Below, in pieces: positions 16,860-25,995 of a stretch of 64,000 bases of DNA. The notes below the pieces were generated by a model. It saw only the letters and a list, made by a program, of their open reading frames with translations. It was not told the DNA's origin and searched no databases. The stretch lies in NCBI GenBank assembly GCA_963559135.1, contig CAUWJP010000014.1, forward strand, positions 1-64,000, read 5' to 3'. The stretch is from Sellimonas sp963559135. GTDB taxonomy: Bacteria; Bacillota; Clostridia; Lachnospirales; Lachnospiraceae. Position 1 is the stretch's first letter. Every line of letters begins with the position of its first letter. The position numbers were made by a program, and so were the translations under genes.

Positions 16860-17657
16860 ATGGTAGAAGTAGTATTTGGTGCAAGTGAGGCGGACTCATT
16901 GAAAATGTCCCGGCTTACAGGCAGGGAGGAAGAGATTATCTGTCTGGATCTGGGACTGGATGTGGGAGAGATCCGGAATCTGGATGACGAAAGCAAAAGG
17001 AGCAATGCGCTGAAAACTTTGTTTTGTGACGGGACAAAAGCGGGAGAGCGTATATGGAAAGAATATGAAGAACGGATCAGCAGATACGGTGCGATGCCGG
17101 AGAAATTGAGGAAGCATGCAGCAGAGGGGAAGCCTGTCCGAATCTGGTATGGCAGGGCACCTTATGAAGTATGTGGCTATTATTATACTTGCCACCTGTT
17201 AAATGATTTGACTGATCAGATTTCGGCAGTGAAACTTCCGGACGTTTTGTTTCTTCATGAGACCAACATGCCATATGAGGTTTTGATGATGGGAGAGATT
17301 GTATATGAAGAATTTCCATCTCTCCTTGCGTATGAAAAACCATTAAATGAGTGGGAAATCCACATTGGAGCGATGCACTGGGAGAGGCTTATGCAGGAGA
17401 ATGCGGTACTTAGGGCATCTGTCAATGGAAAAGTGATGAGTGTCCAGGAGTCCTTTTATGATTTTATGATTGAAAAAGCGTTGACGGAAAAACCAAAAAA
17501 AGAATCCGAAATTCTGGGAATGGTTCTGGGAGAATATGGTGTTGGGATCAGGGACGGATGGCTAGCGCACCGGATTGAAGTCGGAATCAGGAAAGAAACG
17601 ATCCGGATCGTAAAAGATGATAAAAATCCATTTGACCGGTGGATCTGTAAGAAATAA
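16860..17657 (+). CDS. DUF1835 / DUF3658 domain protein
   Basis: A 265-residue cytoplasmic protein of unknown function. The N-terminus VEVVFGASEADSLKMS resembles DUF1835 (residues 1 to about 130) and the C-terminal part with EVGIRKETIRIVKD and NPFDRWICK resembles DUF3658. It starts 26 bases after the dipeptidase, behind AAAGGGAG, and is followed 13 bases later by a GNAT gene, so the three are probably one transcript. No catalytic motif is obvious. Confidence 0.7.
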   Translation: MVEVVFGASEADSLKMSRLTGREEEIICLDLGLDVGEIRNLDDESKRSNALKTLFCDGTKAGERIWKEYEERISRYGAMPEKLRKHAAEGKPVRIWYGRAPYEVCGYYYTCHLLNDLTDQISAVKLPDVLFLHETNMPYEVLMMGEIVYEEFPSLLAYEKPLNEWEIHIGAMHWERLMQENAVLRASVNGKVMSVQESFYDFMIEKALTEKPKKESEILGMVLGEYGVGIRDGWLAHRIEVGIRKETIRIVKDDKNPFDRWICKK

Positions 17658-17670
17658 AGGAGGAGACAGG

Positions 17671-18144
17671 ATGATCCGGAGAGGAGTAACTGAGGATCTT
17701 GAGGCGGTTGCCAGAATTCATGTAGATGCATGGAAACAGGTCTACAGGGGAATCATGTCGGAAGAAGTACTTGAGAAACGAAATTATGACGAGCAGAGGC
17801 AGGTATGGGAAAGAAAGTTGGAAAAAAGAGAAGAAGACCTGTATGTGTATGAGATCAGTGGAAAGATCATAGGGTTTGCTTCCTGCCGTGTAATCGATGA
17901 GAAACATGCGGAGATCGATACCTTGTACTTTGACGAAAAGTATCGGGGAAAAGGTTATGGAACACAGATGCTGGAATATGTGTTTCAGATATTAGGACCG
18001 GAAAGGCAGGTTTCCCTCTGGTGTGTGAAGGAAAATCCAAATCGGAAATTTTATGAGGCAAATGGAGGAACACCGGGACGTGAAAAAGAAGTACTGATTG
18101 GCGGAAAACGAATTGCCGGAGTTCAGTATACATTTGAAAGATAA
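17671..18144 (+). CDS. GNAT family N-acetyltransferase
   Basis: A 157-residue acetyltransferase. The start IRRGVTEDLEAVARIHVDAWKQVYRG is typical of GNATs with a conserved W-x-x-x-Y-x-G. The CoA loop is KYRGKGYGTQML near residue 91, after AEIDTLYFDE. The ATG at 17671 follows AAGGAGGAG; an upstream in-frame ATG lies inside the previous gene and is not needed. Substrate unknown. Confidence 0.87.
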   Translation: MIRRGVTEDLEAVARIHVDAWKQVYRGIMSEEVLEKRNYDEQRQVWERKLEKREEDLYVYEISGKIIGFASCRVIDEKHAEIDTLYFDEKYRGKGYGTQMLEYVFQILGPERQVSLWCVKENPNRKFYEANGGTPGREKEVLIGGKRIAGVQYTFER

Positions 18145-18165
18145 AAGAAACAATTAAAAAAATAA

Positions 18166-18262
18166 GCTTATTTGGGCTCCTTTTACCTACATTTAACCCA
18201 AATCTAAGCAAAGTTAAAATACAGGAAAGCTATAATTTCCGTAAAGGGAAATATTGCTTTCC
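18166..18262 (+). other. Two consecutive hairpins between the GNAT gene and phoH
   Basis: Hairpin 1: GCTTATTTGGG (18166-18176) with CCCAAATCTAAGC (18197-18209). Hairpin 2: GGAAAGC...ATTTCC (18224-18240) with GGGAAAT...GCTTTCC (18246-18262), 15 of 17 positions paired, then TTTTACATTTTAC. Hairpin 2 could be an intrinsic terminator with an imperfect T tract or a leader structure. Hairpin 1 has no T tract. A TATAAT inside hairpin 2 lacks a good -35. Confidence 0.5.
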
Positions 18263-18305
18263 TTTTACATTTTACAGAACTTTCTATGGTAAAGGAGACC
18301 TGCAT

Positions 18306-19679
18306 ATGGTAAAAATCTACGTTATCGACACCAACATTCTTATTCAAAATCCACGGGCGCTGCTCAGTTTTGAAGATAATCAGGTGATTCTTCCGGTGGT
18401 TGTGCTGGAGGAACTGGATAATCTGAAAAAAGCTGAAGGAGAAAAGGGGCGCAATGCCAGGACGGCGATCCGGATTCTGGAAGAACTCCGGCAGAGGGGT
18501 GATCTGTTGGAAGGAATTCCTCTGGAATCGGGAGGAATGATACGGGTGGAAAAAAATTTTGTAAATGTGCCGCTCCCAGAGGATTTACCTGAAGAGAAGA
18601 TGGATAACCGGATTTTGAAAGTTTGTAAGGGGCTGGCGGAGTCCTGTGGGGAACAGGTGGTTCTTGTGACAAAAGATATTCTGCTCAGAATCAAGGCACA
18701 GATCATTGGAATCCGGGCGGAAGATTACACGACAGAGCAGGTTGCGGATTATGAAGGCCAGTATAAGGGAAGAATAGAAGTATATGTGCCGGAAGAAAAA
18801 TTCAAAGAGTTTAAGAAAAAGGGTGTCCCTGTGGAGAATGTCTATCTTTCGGACGAACAGGGAAAACGAATCGTGCCAAAGCTGGAGGAAAATGAATTTG
18901 TCATTCTGAAAGCAGACCAGTCAGCAAAAAAGACACAGCTTGGACGGGTAGAGAATGGAATAATCAAAAAGCTGGAATACAGGAAAAGTGTTCCATACGG
19001 CGTATCGCCGAGAAATGCCGGGCAATACTTTGCACAGGAGGCACTCATGCAGCCGGCAGACAAGGCTCCGCTTGTGATTCTGAAAGGAAGAGCAGGTACT
19101 AGCAAGACCTTTTATACGCTGGCGGTCGGATTGGAAAAGATTCTGAATCATCCAACGGGAGAATACCGGAGAATTCTGATTTCCAGACCAAATGCGCAGT
19201 TTGACTCTGATATCGGCTTTCTGCCGGGAGACGAACAGGAGAAAATTTCTCCGTTGATGCGTCCTGTCATTGATAATCTGGAACAGTTGATTGATTCTAA
19301 CGAGGAAGAGCGTTATAAGGATGAGCGAGAATTACAGGGGAAGATCGATGAAATTTTCGACCGTGGGCTGATTCAGACGGAAGCGTTAAATTATATCCGT
19401 GGACGTTCTATTATGAAGACATATCTGATTATCGATGAAGCACAGAATATGACACCGAATCAGGTAAAGGGAATCATTACGAGAGCAGGGAAAGGAACTA
19501 AAATCATTCTGCTGGGTGATACGAACCAGATTGACCGTCCGATGCTGGATGAACGGACAAATGGTCTCAGCTATGCTTCCGAATATATGAAAGGCAGCCC
19601 GCTCTGCTGGCAGGTGACCTTCACGCCGGAGGAATGCGAACGCTCCGCCCTTGCCATGGACGCAATTACAAGATTATAA
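18306..19679 (+). CDS. phoH: PhoH family protein with N-terminal PIN domain
   Basis: A 457-residue PIN-PhoH protein (YlaK/PhoH2-like). Residues 1 to about 130 form a PIN ribonuclease fold (YVIDTNILIQNP with the first catalytic Asp, and VVLEELDNLK). Residues from about 235 form the PhoH ATPase: Walker A LKGRAGTSKTFY, Walker B YLIIDEAQNMT and sensor LLGDTNQID. PhoH2 proteins couple RNA cleavage to ATP-dependent unwinding. AAAGGAG lies eight bases before the ATG. The HD-domain gene follows after 23 bases and may be co-expressed. Confidence 0.92.
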   Translation: MVKIYVIDTNILIQNPRALLSFEDNQVILPVVVLEELDNLKKAEGEKGRNARTAIRILEELRQRGDLLEGIPLESGGMIRVEKNFVNVPLPEDLPEEKMDNRILKVCKGLAESCGEQVVLVTKDILLRIKAQIIGIRAEDYTTEQVADYEGQYKGRIEVYVPEEKFKEFKKKGVPVENVYLSDEQGKRIVPKLEENEFVILKADQSAKKTQLGRVENGIIKKLEYRKSVPYGVSPRNAGQYFAQEALMQPADKAPLVILKGRAGTSKTFYTLAVGLEKILNHPTGEYRRILISRPNAQFDSDIGFLPGDEQEKISPLMRPVIDNLEQLIDSNEEERYKDERELQGKIDEIFDRGLIQTEALNYIRGRSIMKTYLIIDEAQNMTPNQVKGIITRAGKGTKIILLGDTNQIDRPMLDERTNGLSYASEYMKGSPLCWQVTFTPEECERSALAMDAITRL

Positions 19680-19702
19680 GAAGAGGAGATACGACAGAAT
19701 AT

Positions 19703-20383
19703 ATGGCAGAAAAGAAACAAGACATGATTACTTACAGAAAGGTAAAGGAAAATGAAGAAATAAATCTTTTGATAGAGAAAGGGAATGATGTGCTGGACGT
19801 TCTTGGCTTTACCGAACATTCCAGAAAACATGCCGTCAAGGTGGCAGAGACCGCCGGGAAGATTCTTAAAGACCTTGGATACGGAGCAGAAGAAATCCGG
19901 CTTAGTAAAATTGCAGGATATATGCATGATATTGGGAACAGTATCAACCGGCATGATCATGCCCATACCGGAGCCCTTCTGGCTTACGGGATTTTAAAGG
20001 AAATGGGAATGCCACTTCGGGATGTGATGACTGTGACGACAGCGATTGGGAACCACGATGAATCTACGGGCACTGCCGTGGACATCGTCTCTGCAGCGCT
20101 GATTCTGGCAGATAAAACTGATGTGAGGAGAAACCGGGTGCAGAATCCGACCATTGCTAATTTTGACATCCACGACCGGGTCAACTATGCAGTGCTGGCC
20201 TCCAGTCTGGAAGTCAAAAAAGAGAAAAGAGTGATTCAGATGAATCTGGAACTGGATGACGAGATGTGTACAGTAATGGATTATTTTGAAATCTTTCTGG
20301 AACGGATGATTATGTGCCGAAGAGCCGCCGAGGTTCTGGGATGCAAGTTCAAGCTTGTGGCAAACGGTAATAAGATTTGTTAA
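19703..20383 (+). CDS. HD domain phosphohydrolase
   Basis: A 226-residue protein with an HD metal-dependent phosphohydrolase domain: HSRKHAVKVAE (first His), the central HD in GYMHDIGNS, then HDHAHTGA and GNHDEST with further ligands. HD proteins of this type hydrolyse nucleotides or cyclic dinucleotides; the exact substrate is unknown. The ATG at 19703 follows AAGAGGAG; the frame open further upstream lies within phoH. Adjacency to the PIN-PhoH protein suggests a role in RNA or nucleotide turnover, but that is inference. Confidence 0.85.
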   Translation: MAEKKQDMITYRKVKENEEINLLIEKGNDVLDVLGFTEHSRKHAVKVAETAGKILKDLGYGAEEIRLSKIAGYMHDIGNSINRHDHAHTGALLAYGILKEMGMPLRDVMTVTTAIGNHDESTGTAVDIVSAALILADKTDVRRNRVQNPTIANFDIHDRVNYAVLASSLEVKKEKRVIQMNLELDDEMCTVMDYFEIFLERMIMCRRAAEVLGCKFKLVANGNKIC

Positions 20384-20399
20384 AAACAGTAGAAAAAAC

Positions 20400-20423
20400 G
20401 GGGAGAGACGAAATGCTCTCCCC
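20400..20423 (-). terminator. Bidirectional terminator between HD and VWA genes
   Basis: GGGGAGAG (20400-20407) pairs with CTCTCCCC (20416-20423). On the minus strand it is followed by G and six T residues, right after the VWA stop codon. The plus-strand tail (TTATACG) is weaker. Confidence 0.8.
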
Positions 20424-20430
20424 TTATACG

Positions 20431-21813
20431 TTAGAAAGTTATCGTGGAATCGCAACAACGGAAGTCGGTATCGATATAATGTGCGATAATCCGCACTTTC
20501 AAATGCCGTTCACAGCACAGTGACTGGCACGGACAGCCAGATACATTCAGGTCTTCCGGAAGAACAAACTTGATGCATTTTACTTCTACATCCTGACAGT
20601 TCTTCTGAGTGTGAGCCGGTACGGTAATGGCCTTCATGCCACGCTGATATTCGCTTCCGTAGTTGTCGGTTTCGGTCAGAATAATTCCGAGCGCAGCCCG
20701 TTTGTGCGGACAGACATTTTTCAGTTTGACATTGAGCTGTACGATCCGGCCGGAAGATTCCAGATACGCATCTCCCAGATCAACGATCAGAGAGTCCTGA
20801 CATTTTCCGATTGTAAAATCGACCGGGATCGGACAAGGCTCCGGGTCTATCGAAACGCCGCAGTCAACCTGAACGGAAGGCTCAGGAAAGGTTACGGTAT
20901 TACCTTCCGTATCCGAGTAGAAAATGGAATGGTTGACGGGGAGATTTCCGGAAGTCTGGCCGGTGTGCTGTACATAGAATTTCAAAGACGCGCCTTCGTT
21001 ACCGGAGACTCCAAGCGATGAAATCTTCCATTGCAGAGAATGCGAGTCAATGGCAGCGGCAGTACCGGTAGAAGGCATGCCGACGTTTACAATGGTGAAA
21101 TCCGGGTTGAGGGTTTCATTAATGACAATATTTGTCGCGCCCGGTTTGGAAATATTGGCAGCAAGGTCTGCAAACAAGTCTTCCAGATCAGAATCATCCG
21201 GTGTGACCACTACGTGGGAAGCGGACGGATCACTTGCCCAGTCATTGAGTACATCCACATCGATACCAGAATCTCCAATCAGCCCGATACAGTAGATGAT
21301 GACACCGGAATCCCGGATTGCTTCTGCGATCGGCGAGGGAGGAATTCCAGAAGTCGTTTTTCCATCTGTAAACATGACAATGACCTTTTCGTTGGAAGAA
21401 GAAGGATCAAAGAGGGATACTGCAGTGGAAAATGCGTCTGCATGATTGGTAGATCCTCCTGCAGAAAGCGCAGCTACCGCTGCCTTTAAGTCCGCAACCG
21501 AAGTTATCAGCTGTGTGTCTGCTGAAGCGCTGCTGGAAAAGCTGACAATACCGATATGGCTTCCCGAACCGATCTGTCCATCCTGAGTGTTGTCTGTAGT
21601 TTCATCAATAATGTCAATAAAGGTGTTAGCCCCAAGCTTTAGATTTTCGAGCGGGCTTCCGGCCATACTGCCGGAACGGTCGAGAACAAGAACAATATCC
21701 ACCGGATTTTCCGAAATATCCGGAGCTGCCGATAGACCAAGTGTTACTTGGAAGGTTCCGCCGCAGGTGATCTGTGAGACATTGATCTCTTTGTTAGAGT
21801 TTGTAATACCCAT
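20431..21813 (-). CDS. VWA domain protein with Cys-rich C-terminus, no signal peptide
   Basis: A 460-residue protein. Residues about 38-220 form a von Willebrand factor A domain with a complete MIDAS metal site: Asp45, Ser47 and Ser49 in DRSGSM, Thr122 in GGSTN and Asp150 in MFTDGK. Residues 225-320 look like a beta-rich DUF11-like stretch, and the last 140 residues carry about a dozen cysteines, including CPCQSLCC. There is no signal peptide, membrane helix or LPXTG motif, which is unusual for a VWA adhesin. Cys-rich unsecreted proteins in Clostridia may be spore-coat components, but this is inference. AGGAGGC precedes the ATG. It has its own terminator and is separated from the permease gene by another. 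Confidence 0.82.
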   Translation of the reverse strand: MGITNSNKEINVSQITCGGTFQVTLGLSAAPDISENPVDIVLVLDRSGSMAGSPLENLKLGANTFIDIIDETTDNTQDGQIGSGSHIGIVSFSSSASADTQLITSVADLKAAVAALSAGGSTNHADAFSTAVSLFDPSSSNEKVIVMFTDGKTTSGIPPSPIAEAIRDSGVIIYCIGLIGDSGIDVDVLNDWASDPSASHVVVTPDDSDLEDLFADLAANISKPGATNIVINETLNPDFTIVNVGMPSTGTAAAIDSHSLQWKISSLGVSGNEGASLKFYVQHTGQTSGNLPVNHSIFYSDTEGNTVTFPEPSVQVDCGVSIDPEPCPIPVDFTIGKCQDSLIVDLGDAYLESSGRIVQLNVKLKNVCPHKRAALGIILTETDNYGSEYQRGMKAITVPAHTQKNCQDVEVKCIKFVLPEDLNVSGCPCQSLCCERHLKVRIIAHYIDTDFRCCDSTITF

Positions 21814-21871
21814 GAAAGTGCCTCCTGTTTTTGATTTTATTAGGAAATAGATCCTTCATTATCAGGGTATG

Positions 21872-21922
21872 AAAAGGGAGAGAAATGGTTCCTTTTGTCG
21901 AATAGGAAACCAGTTCTCTCCC
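21872..21922 (-). terminator. Terminator of the ABC-2 permease transcript
   Basis: GGGAGAGAAATGGTTCC (21876-21892) pairs with GGAAACCAGTTCTCTCCC (21905-21922). Read on the minus strand it is followed by TTTTC. It separates the permease from the VWA gene. Confidence 0.75.
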
Positions 21923-21951
21923 AGAGAAAGAAGGGCTGCAAAAACAGTACA

Positions 21952-22713
21952 TCAGTATAAAAGAAGATTGCCCTTTTTCTTGGCCTGCTTCATAAAACAG
22001 TCAAAGACTATATATCCCGCCACAAACCAGAGAAGGCTGACGACGCACAGCAAAAGGAACGCCATTCCAAGATTTTTATGAATAAAACTGTTCCGGATCA
22101 CGGTATTACACATCGTAAGCGGAAGCATTCTGGAGACCTTTGTGATGACGGATGATGTAGGAATGGTGTCTGTAACAAAAAGAAGAAATAACTGTACCAG
22201 AAGCACGACAGCACCGATCCGTTTGTAATACAGAGAAAGACCCGCAATCATCAGGCCAATCCCGTACATGCCGAGGATGGAAATCAAGAATGCAGCCACT
22301 ACGGGAAGCGTTACTGTATACCGTACCCCGAAAAAGAAATATGTCACAACAGAATAAATGATCACAACAATGGTCTGGACGAGCACCGAGGAAATCAGAT
22401 CTCCCAGATAGAGAATCTGAAGCGGAAGGCGGGAGTGAAGCTTGAAAAAGAGGGTGCCGCGCTGAAGCTCTGCCAGAAGCTGGGAAGCAATGGTGGAAAT
22501 CGCTGTGACAGAAAAGGACCATGCCATGTAGCCGAGAAGAGGCATCGCCTGATAATTTTCTACTCCGTACAGTTCTTGAAAGGACTGCCCTGTATTGGAC
22601 CAAAAGAAAAAACAGAGAAGTAATGTATAAATCACCAGGTCAGAAATCAGTCCCATCTTATAGCGGAACGTCCGTAACACATCCATTTTACATTCATACC
22701 AGATTATTCTCAT
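21952..22713 (-). CDS. ABC-2 type transporter permease
   Basis: A 253-residue membrane protein with six predicted helices in the pattern of ABC-2 exporters (one near residues 22-38, then five in the remainder) and a loop ELQRGTLFFKLHSRLP between helices 2 and 3. It would form the membrane half of an efflux ABC transporter. Its start overlaps the end of the ATPase gene by four bases, as in a normal ATPase-permease operon. As that ATPase lacks its N-terminus, this permease has probably lost its partner and its promoter. Confidence 0.8.
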   Translation of the reverse strand: MRIIWYECKMDVLRTFRYKMGLISDLVIYTLLLCFFFWSNTGQSFQELYGVENYQAMPLLGYMAWSFSVTAISTIASQLLAELQRGTLFFKLHSRLPLQILYLGDLISSVLVQTIVVIIYSVVTYFFFGVRYTVTLPVVAAFLISILGMYGIGLMIAGLSLYYKRIGAVVLLVQLFLLFVTDTIPTSSVITKVSRMLPLTMCNTVIRNSFIHKNLGMAFLLLCVVSLLWFVAGYIVFDCFMKQAKKKGNLLLY

Positions 22714-23210
22714 AACGATTCCCCCTGCAAATATAATGCTTCATAAATTTCCAGAAATTCCTTTGTATCGAGATGTCCTTTTTCAACGACAATCTGCCCG
22801 TTTTTCAGAAACAGAAACCGTTCGGCGGCCGACGTAATAAAGTCCGAATCGTGGGACGTGATCAAAATAGTCTTCGTATTTCGGATAGAAGCAACAGCGT
22901 GAAGCAGTGCCCGTTTGTGATCCAGATCCAGTCCTTCGGTCGGTTCATCTAAAATCAGATACCGGGAATTCGTCACCAGAGCGGCTAGCAGAATCATCAG
23001 CTGTTTCTGGCCGGTAGAGAGCTCCTCAAACAGTTTGTTTTTCACAGAGTCATACAGCGGGAAAGAAGGCCGGTACTGGTCCAGGTTTTGCCGGATATCT
23101 GAGTTGGAAAGGCCTCGCAGCACCGCAAGGAATTCGATATTTTCTTTCACTGTATTTTTTGCATACAGCTGATGGGAACCCGATAGAACGGTAAAAATTT
23201 CTCTTTGAAA
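22710..23210 (-). pseudogene. 5'-truncated ABC transporter ATPase
   Basis: The remaining part reads as the second half of an ABC ATPase: Q-loop region FTVLSGSHQLYAKNTV, signature LSTGQKQ, Walker B YLILDEPTEGLD and switch His ILITSHDSDF. The Walker A half is missing. The homologous frame can be followed upstream of the first possible start (GTG at 23150) to about 23205-23210, where it runs into AT-rich sequence unlike an ATPase. So the N-terminal 70 or so residues were deleted or replaced, and the product could not bind ATP normally. The downstream permease is intact. Confidence 0.8.
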
Positions 23211-23279
23211 ATAAAAAATTGATAAATAATAAAGAAACTTAAATATTATCGCAAAAAAATGAATATAAAACTATAATGA

Positions 23280-23308
23280 TAGACAAGTATTTGGGACAAT
23301 GATATAAT
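23280..23308 (+). promoter_or_regulatory. Promoter of the sugar ABC transporter operon
   Basis: TAGACA at 23280-23285, 17 bases, TATAAT at 23303-23308. It lies in the AT-rich junction region, about 45 bases before the first lipoprotein start. Confidence 0.72.
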
Positions 23309-23353
23309 TTAGACAATAATAGTCGGATAATTGAATGGGAGGAGGGAAGAGAG

Positions 23354-24634
23354 ATGATAAAGAAGCATGTTTGGAAAACAAGGACAGCAATTCTGTGCGT
23401 GTGTACTTTGACGGCAGGACTTTGGGGATGCGGAACGGAAGAAAAAAGCGAAGAAGAGAAAATCCTGCGGGTTGTGACGGATGGAAGGCTGTATACAGAT
23501 GTAGAATTCGCTGCAAGATTTTTAGAAGGTGTAGACAGTGGGATAGAGGTGAGAATCCAAAGGCTTCCAGATGACAAGGCGGAACGGGAGATAGAGATTC
23601 AGAAACTGCGGACAGAGATTATGGCAGGAAAGGGTCCGGATGTTTATTTGATAGATGGAGGCGAGGAATATGGAGAGGAGTTTCTCCCACTGCTGGAAAA
23701 TCCATATCAGACAATGCAGAGCGGTGCGCTGGCACCGCTGGATGCATTGATGGAGGAGGATTCTTACTGGGAAGATGATACTTATAGCGATGTGATATTG
23801 AAAGCAGGGCAATATGACGGACATCAATATATTCTTCCAATGTCGGTAAGTTATTATGTACTACCAAGAGAAACGGATATGGAAGAGATGACGGAAGATA
23901 CCTTAGGAGAATGGTTAGAACAGGCACGGAATTCTCAGGACATACGTTTAAAGACAGCATTTTGGTCATCGTTATGGGCGCAGAGCGCACGGTGGATGCA
24001 GCCGGCAGCAGACTATGAGCGGGGAGAGGTGCTGTTTAATAAAGAAAAGTGGATAAAATTTTCAGATCAGTACTTTCAGTTTCATATAGATGTGGGTGAG
24101 GAAGTTCATGAGACAGGTAACTGGTATAATTTTGAAATGTTATCGTCAGCAGTGTTTTCTGACAAGACTTCTTAGATTGATTTACAGGTTGTGCCGGATC
24201 TGGAAGGGCGGAAAATGGCATCAATTCAGACTTATGGAGCTGTAGGAATGTCTAGTGATTTGAAACAGGAAGCTTACGATTTCCTGATGCTGTTTTTAAA
24301 TGACCGATCCCAGAAGTACTCTCGGGAACATTCCGAAGGTTCTATGATATTACCACAAATCTATGGATATTTTGATTCTGCGTTTATTCCAGTGCAGGAA
24401 AGTGCATTTGAGGCATGGATGCATTATCCGCCTGATGAAGAGCTTGAGAAAATGTTGCAATCTTTCCACGAACTTGATGGCGCATACTTTTTGACCAAGG
24501 CAGAAAGAGAACTGTTTGAAGGAGTATATGAGATTGAGATTCAGTCCACCTATCCGGACTACGACTGGAATCCGGCTCTCGCAAAGATTACGGACAGCGC
24601 ATGGAACACTTATAAGATGATGGTGTCAGAGTAA
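23354..24634 (+). pseudogene. Sugar ABC transporter solute-binding lipoprotein, amber-interrupted
   Basis: First of two tandem binding-protein genes. It begins with a lipoprotein signal (lipobox-like LWGC near residue 26) after GGAGGAGGG and reads as an extracellular type-1 solute-binding protein. At 24173-24175 there is one in-frame TAG; immediately after it the same frame continues with IDLQVVPDLEGRKM and runs to 24634. In the downstream paralogue the matching codons are TCT CAA (ESQIDLQVV), so a Gln codon has become a stop. No indel is needed to align the two. The shortened product (273 residues) lacks the C-terminal lobe. The 14 residues before the stop have diverged from the paralogue, fitting decay. 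Confidence 0.85.
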
Positions 24635-24669
24635 GAGAACAGGAACTGAAAGAAAAGAGAGGGGGAGGG

Positions 24670-25959
24670 ATGATGAGAAAACAAAGCATGGTTCGGAGGG
24701 GAATGTCAGTGTTATGTGTGTGCGTTCTGGCAGCAGGACTTTGCAGTTGCGGAATAAACGAGAAAAGCGAAGAGAAGAAAGTCCTGCGGGTCGTGACAGA
24801 AAATCTTTTTTATGATGAGGTAAACTCTGCGGCAGAGTTCACCGAAGGTACGAACAGCGAAATACAGGTGGAAATTCAAACACTTGGGGAATACAAAGAG
24901 GAACGGGAGCCCCAGATTCAGAAACTTCAGACAGAGATCATGGCGGGAAAGGGACCAGATCTTTTTTTGCTGACAAGTATTCCGGAAAATGCGGAAAGAG
25001 AGGGAGGATTTCTGATAGATAATCCTTACAAAGCGATGCAGAGCGGAGCATTAGCGTCTTTGGATACATTCATGGAAAAGGATTCCTACTGGGAGAACGG
25101 CAATTATAATAAAACATTTTTGACAGCAGGACAGTATGATGGACGTCAGTATATTATTCCAATGTCGGTATGTTACTATGTGTTGCCAAGATCAGAGGAT
25201 ATAGAAGAAATGACGGGAGATACTTTGGAAGAATGGCTGGAACAGATCCGTGCTTCTGACGACATCCGTTTGAAACAGGCACTTTGTACATTTGGTTCCT
25301 CCCATAGTGCGCGGTGGATGCAGCCGGCGGCGGATTATGAGAGGAAAGAAGTACTGCTTAATAAAGAAAAGTGGGTTGAATTTTCAGAGCAGTATTTCCA
25401 ATTTAGGAAAGAAGTATATGAAGAAATAAGTGGAATAGAAAATGGATTATACTTCAGACCATTGGACAAAACTCTGATCACACTTTATGAATCTCAAATA
25501 GATCTGCAGGTTGTTCCTGATATCGAAGGAAGGAAAATGGCATCGATCATGTCTTACGGAGCAGTATCTATGTCCAGTGATCGAAAGAAAGAAGCGTATG
25601 ATTTCCTCATGCTGTTTTTAAATGACCGGACGGAACAGTACAGAAAAAAACATGCAGATGATTCCGGTATGGGATTACCGAGTTTATTTGGTTATCTGGA
25701 TAGTAATTATATGCCGGTTCAGGAGAATGCTTTTAAGCAATGGGGAGAATTTCCGTCGGAAGAAATGGTTCAGAAAATGAAGGAGAGTTTTCGTGAGATC
25801 GATGGTGCCTATTTTCTGACAGAAGGAGAAAGAATATTGACTTTCGATGTTATGACGGGGTGTTCAGGTATTATGAATCCGAATTATGATATAGAAATGG
25901 AGGTTTCCAAGATTGCCGACACCGCTATTAACACTTACAAAATGCTGGTGGAGGAGTAA
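24670..25959 (+). CDS. Sugar ABC transporter solute-binding lipoprotein
   Basis: An intact 429-residue extracellular binding protein, paralogous to the interrupted gene just upstream and alignable almost throughout. The N-terminal signal ends in a lipobox-like GLCSC, giving an acylated Cys anchored to the outer face of the membrane. Landmarks include EIMAGKGPDLFLL, the hinge region IPMSVCYYVLP and YGAVSMSS near residue 300. It delivers substrate, probably a carbohydrate given the MalF/MalG-like permeases downstream, though the sugar is unknown. GGGGGAGGG precedes adjacent ATGs at 24670 and 24673. Confidence 0.88.
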   Translation: MMRKQSMVRRGMSVLCVCVLAAGLCSCGINEKSEEKKVLRVVTENLFYDEVNSAAEFTEGTNSEIQVEIQTLGEYKEEREPQIQKLQTEIMAGKGPDLFLLTSIPENAEREGGFLIDNPYKAMQSGALASLDTFMEKDSYWENGNYNKTFLTAGQYDGRQYIIPMSVCYYVLPRSEDIEEMTGDTLEEWLEQIRASDDIRLKQALCTFGSSHSARWMQPAADYERKEVLLNKEKWVEFSEQYFQFRKEVYEEISGIENGLYFRPLDKTLITLYESQIDLQVVPDIEGRKMASIMSYGAVSMSSDRKKEAYDFLMLFLNDRTEQYRKKHADDSGMGLPSLFGYLDSNYMPVQENAFKQWGEFPSEEMVQKMKESFREIDGAYFLTEGERILTFDVMTGCSGIMNPNYDIEMEVSKIADTAINTYKMLVEE

Positions 25960-25995
25960 GTGAACAGGAGAAGAAAGAGGAAGGAGGGAGAAGTT

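Noticed and set aside
24191..24634. Separate small gene starting at GTG 24191
   Set aside because: It is the in-frame continuation of the binding-protein gene after the amber codon, with no ribosome site of its own.
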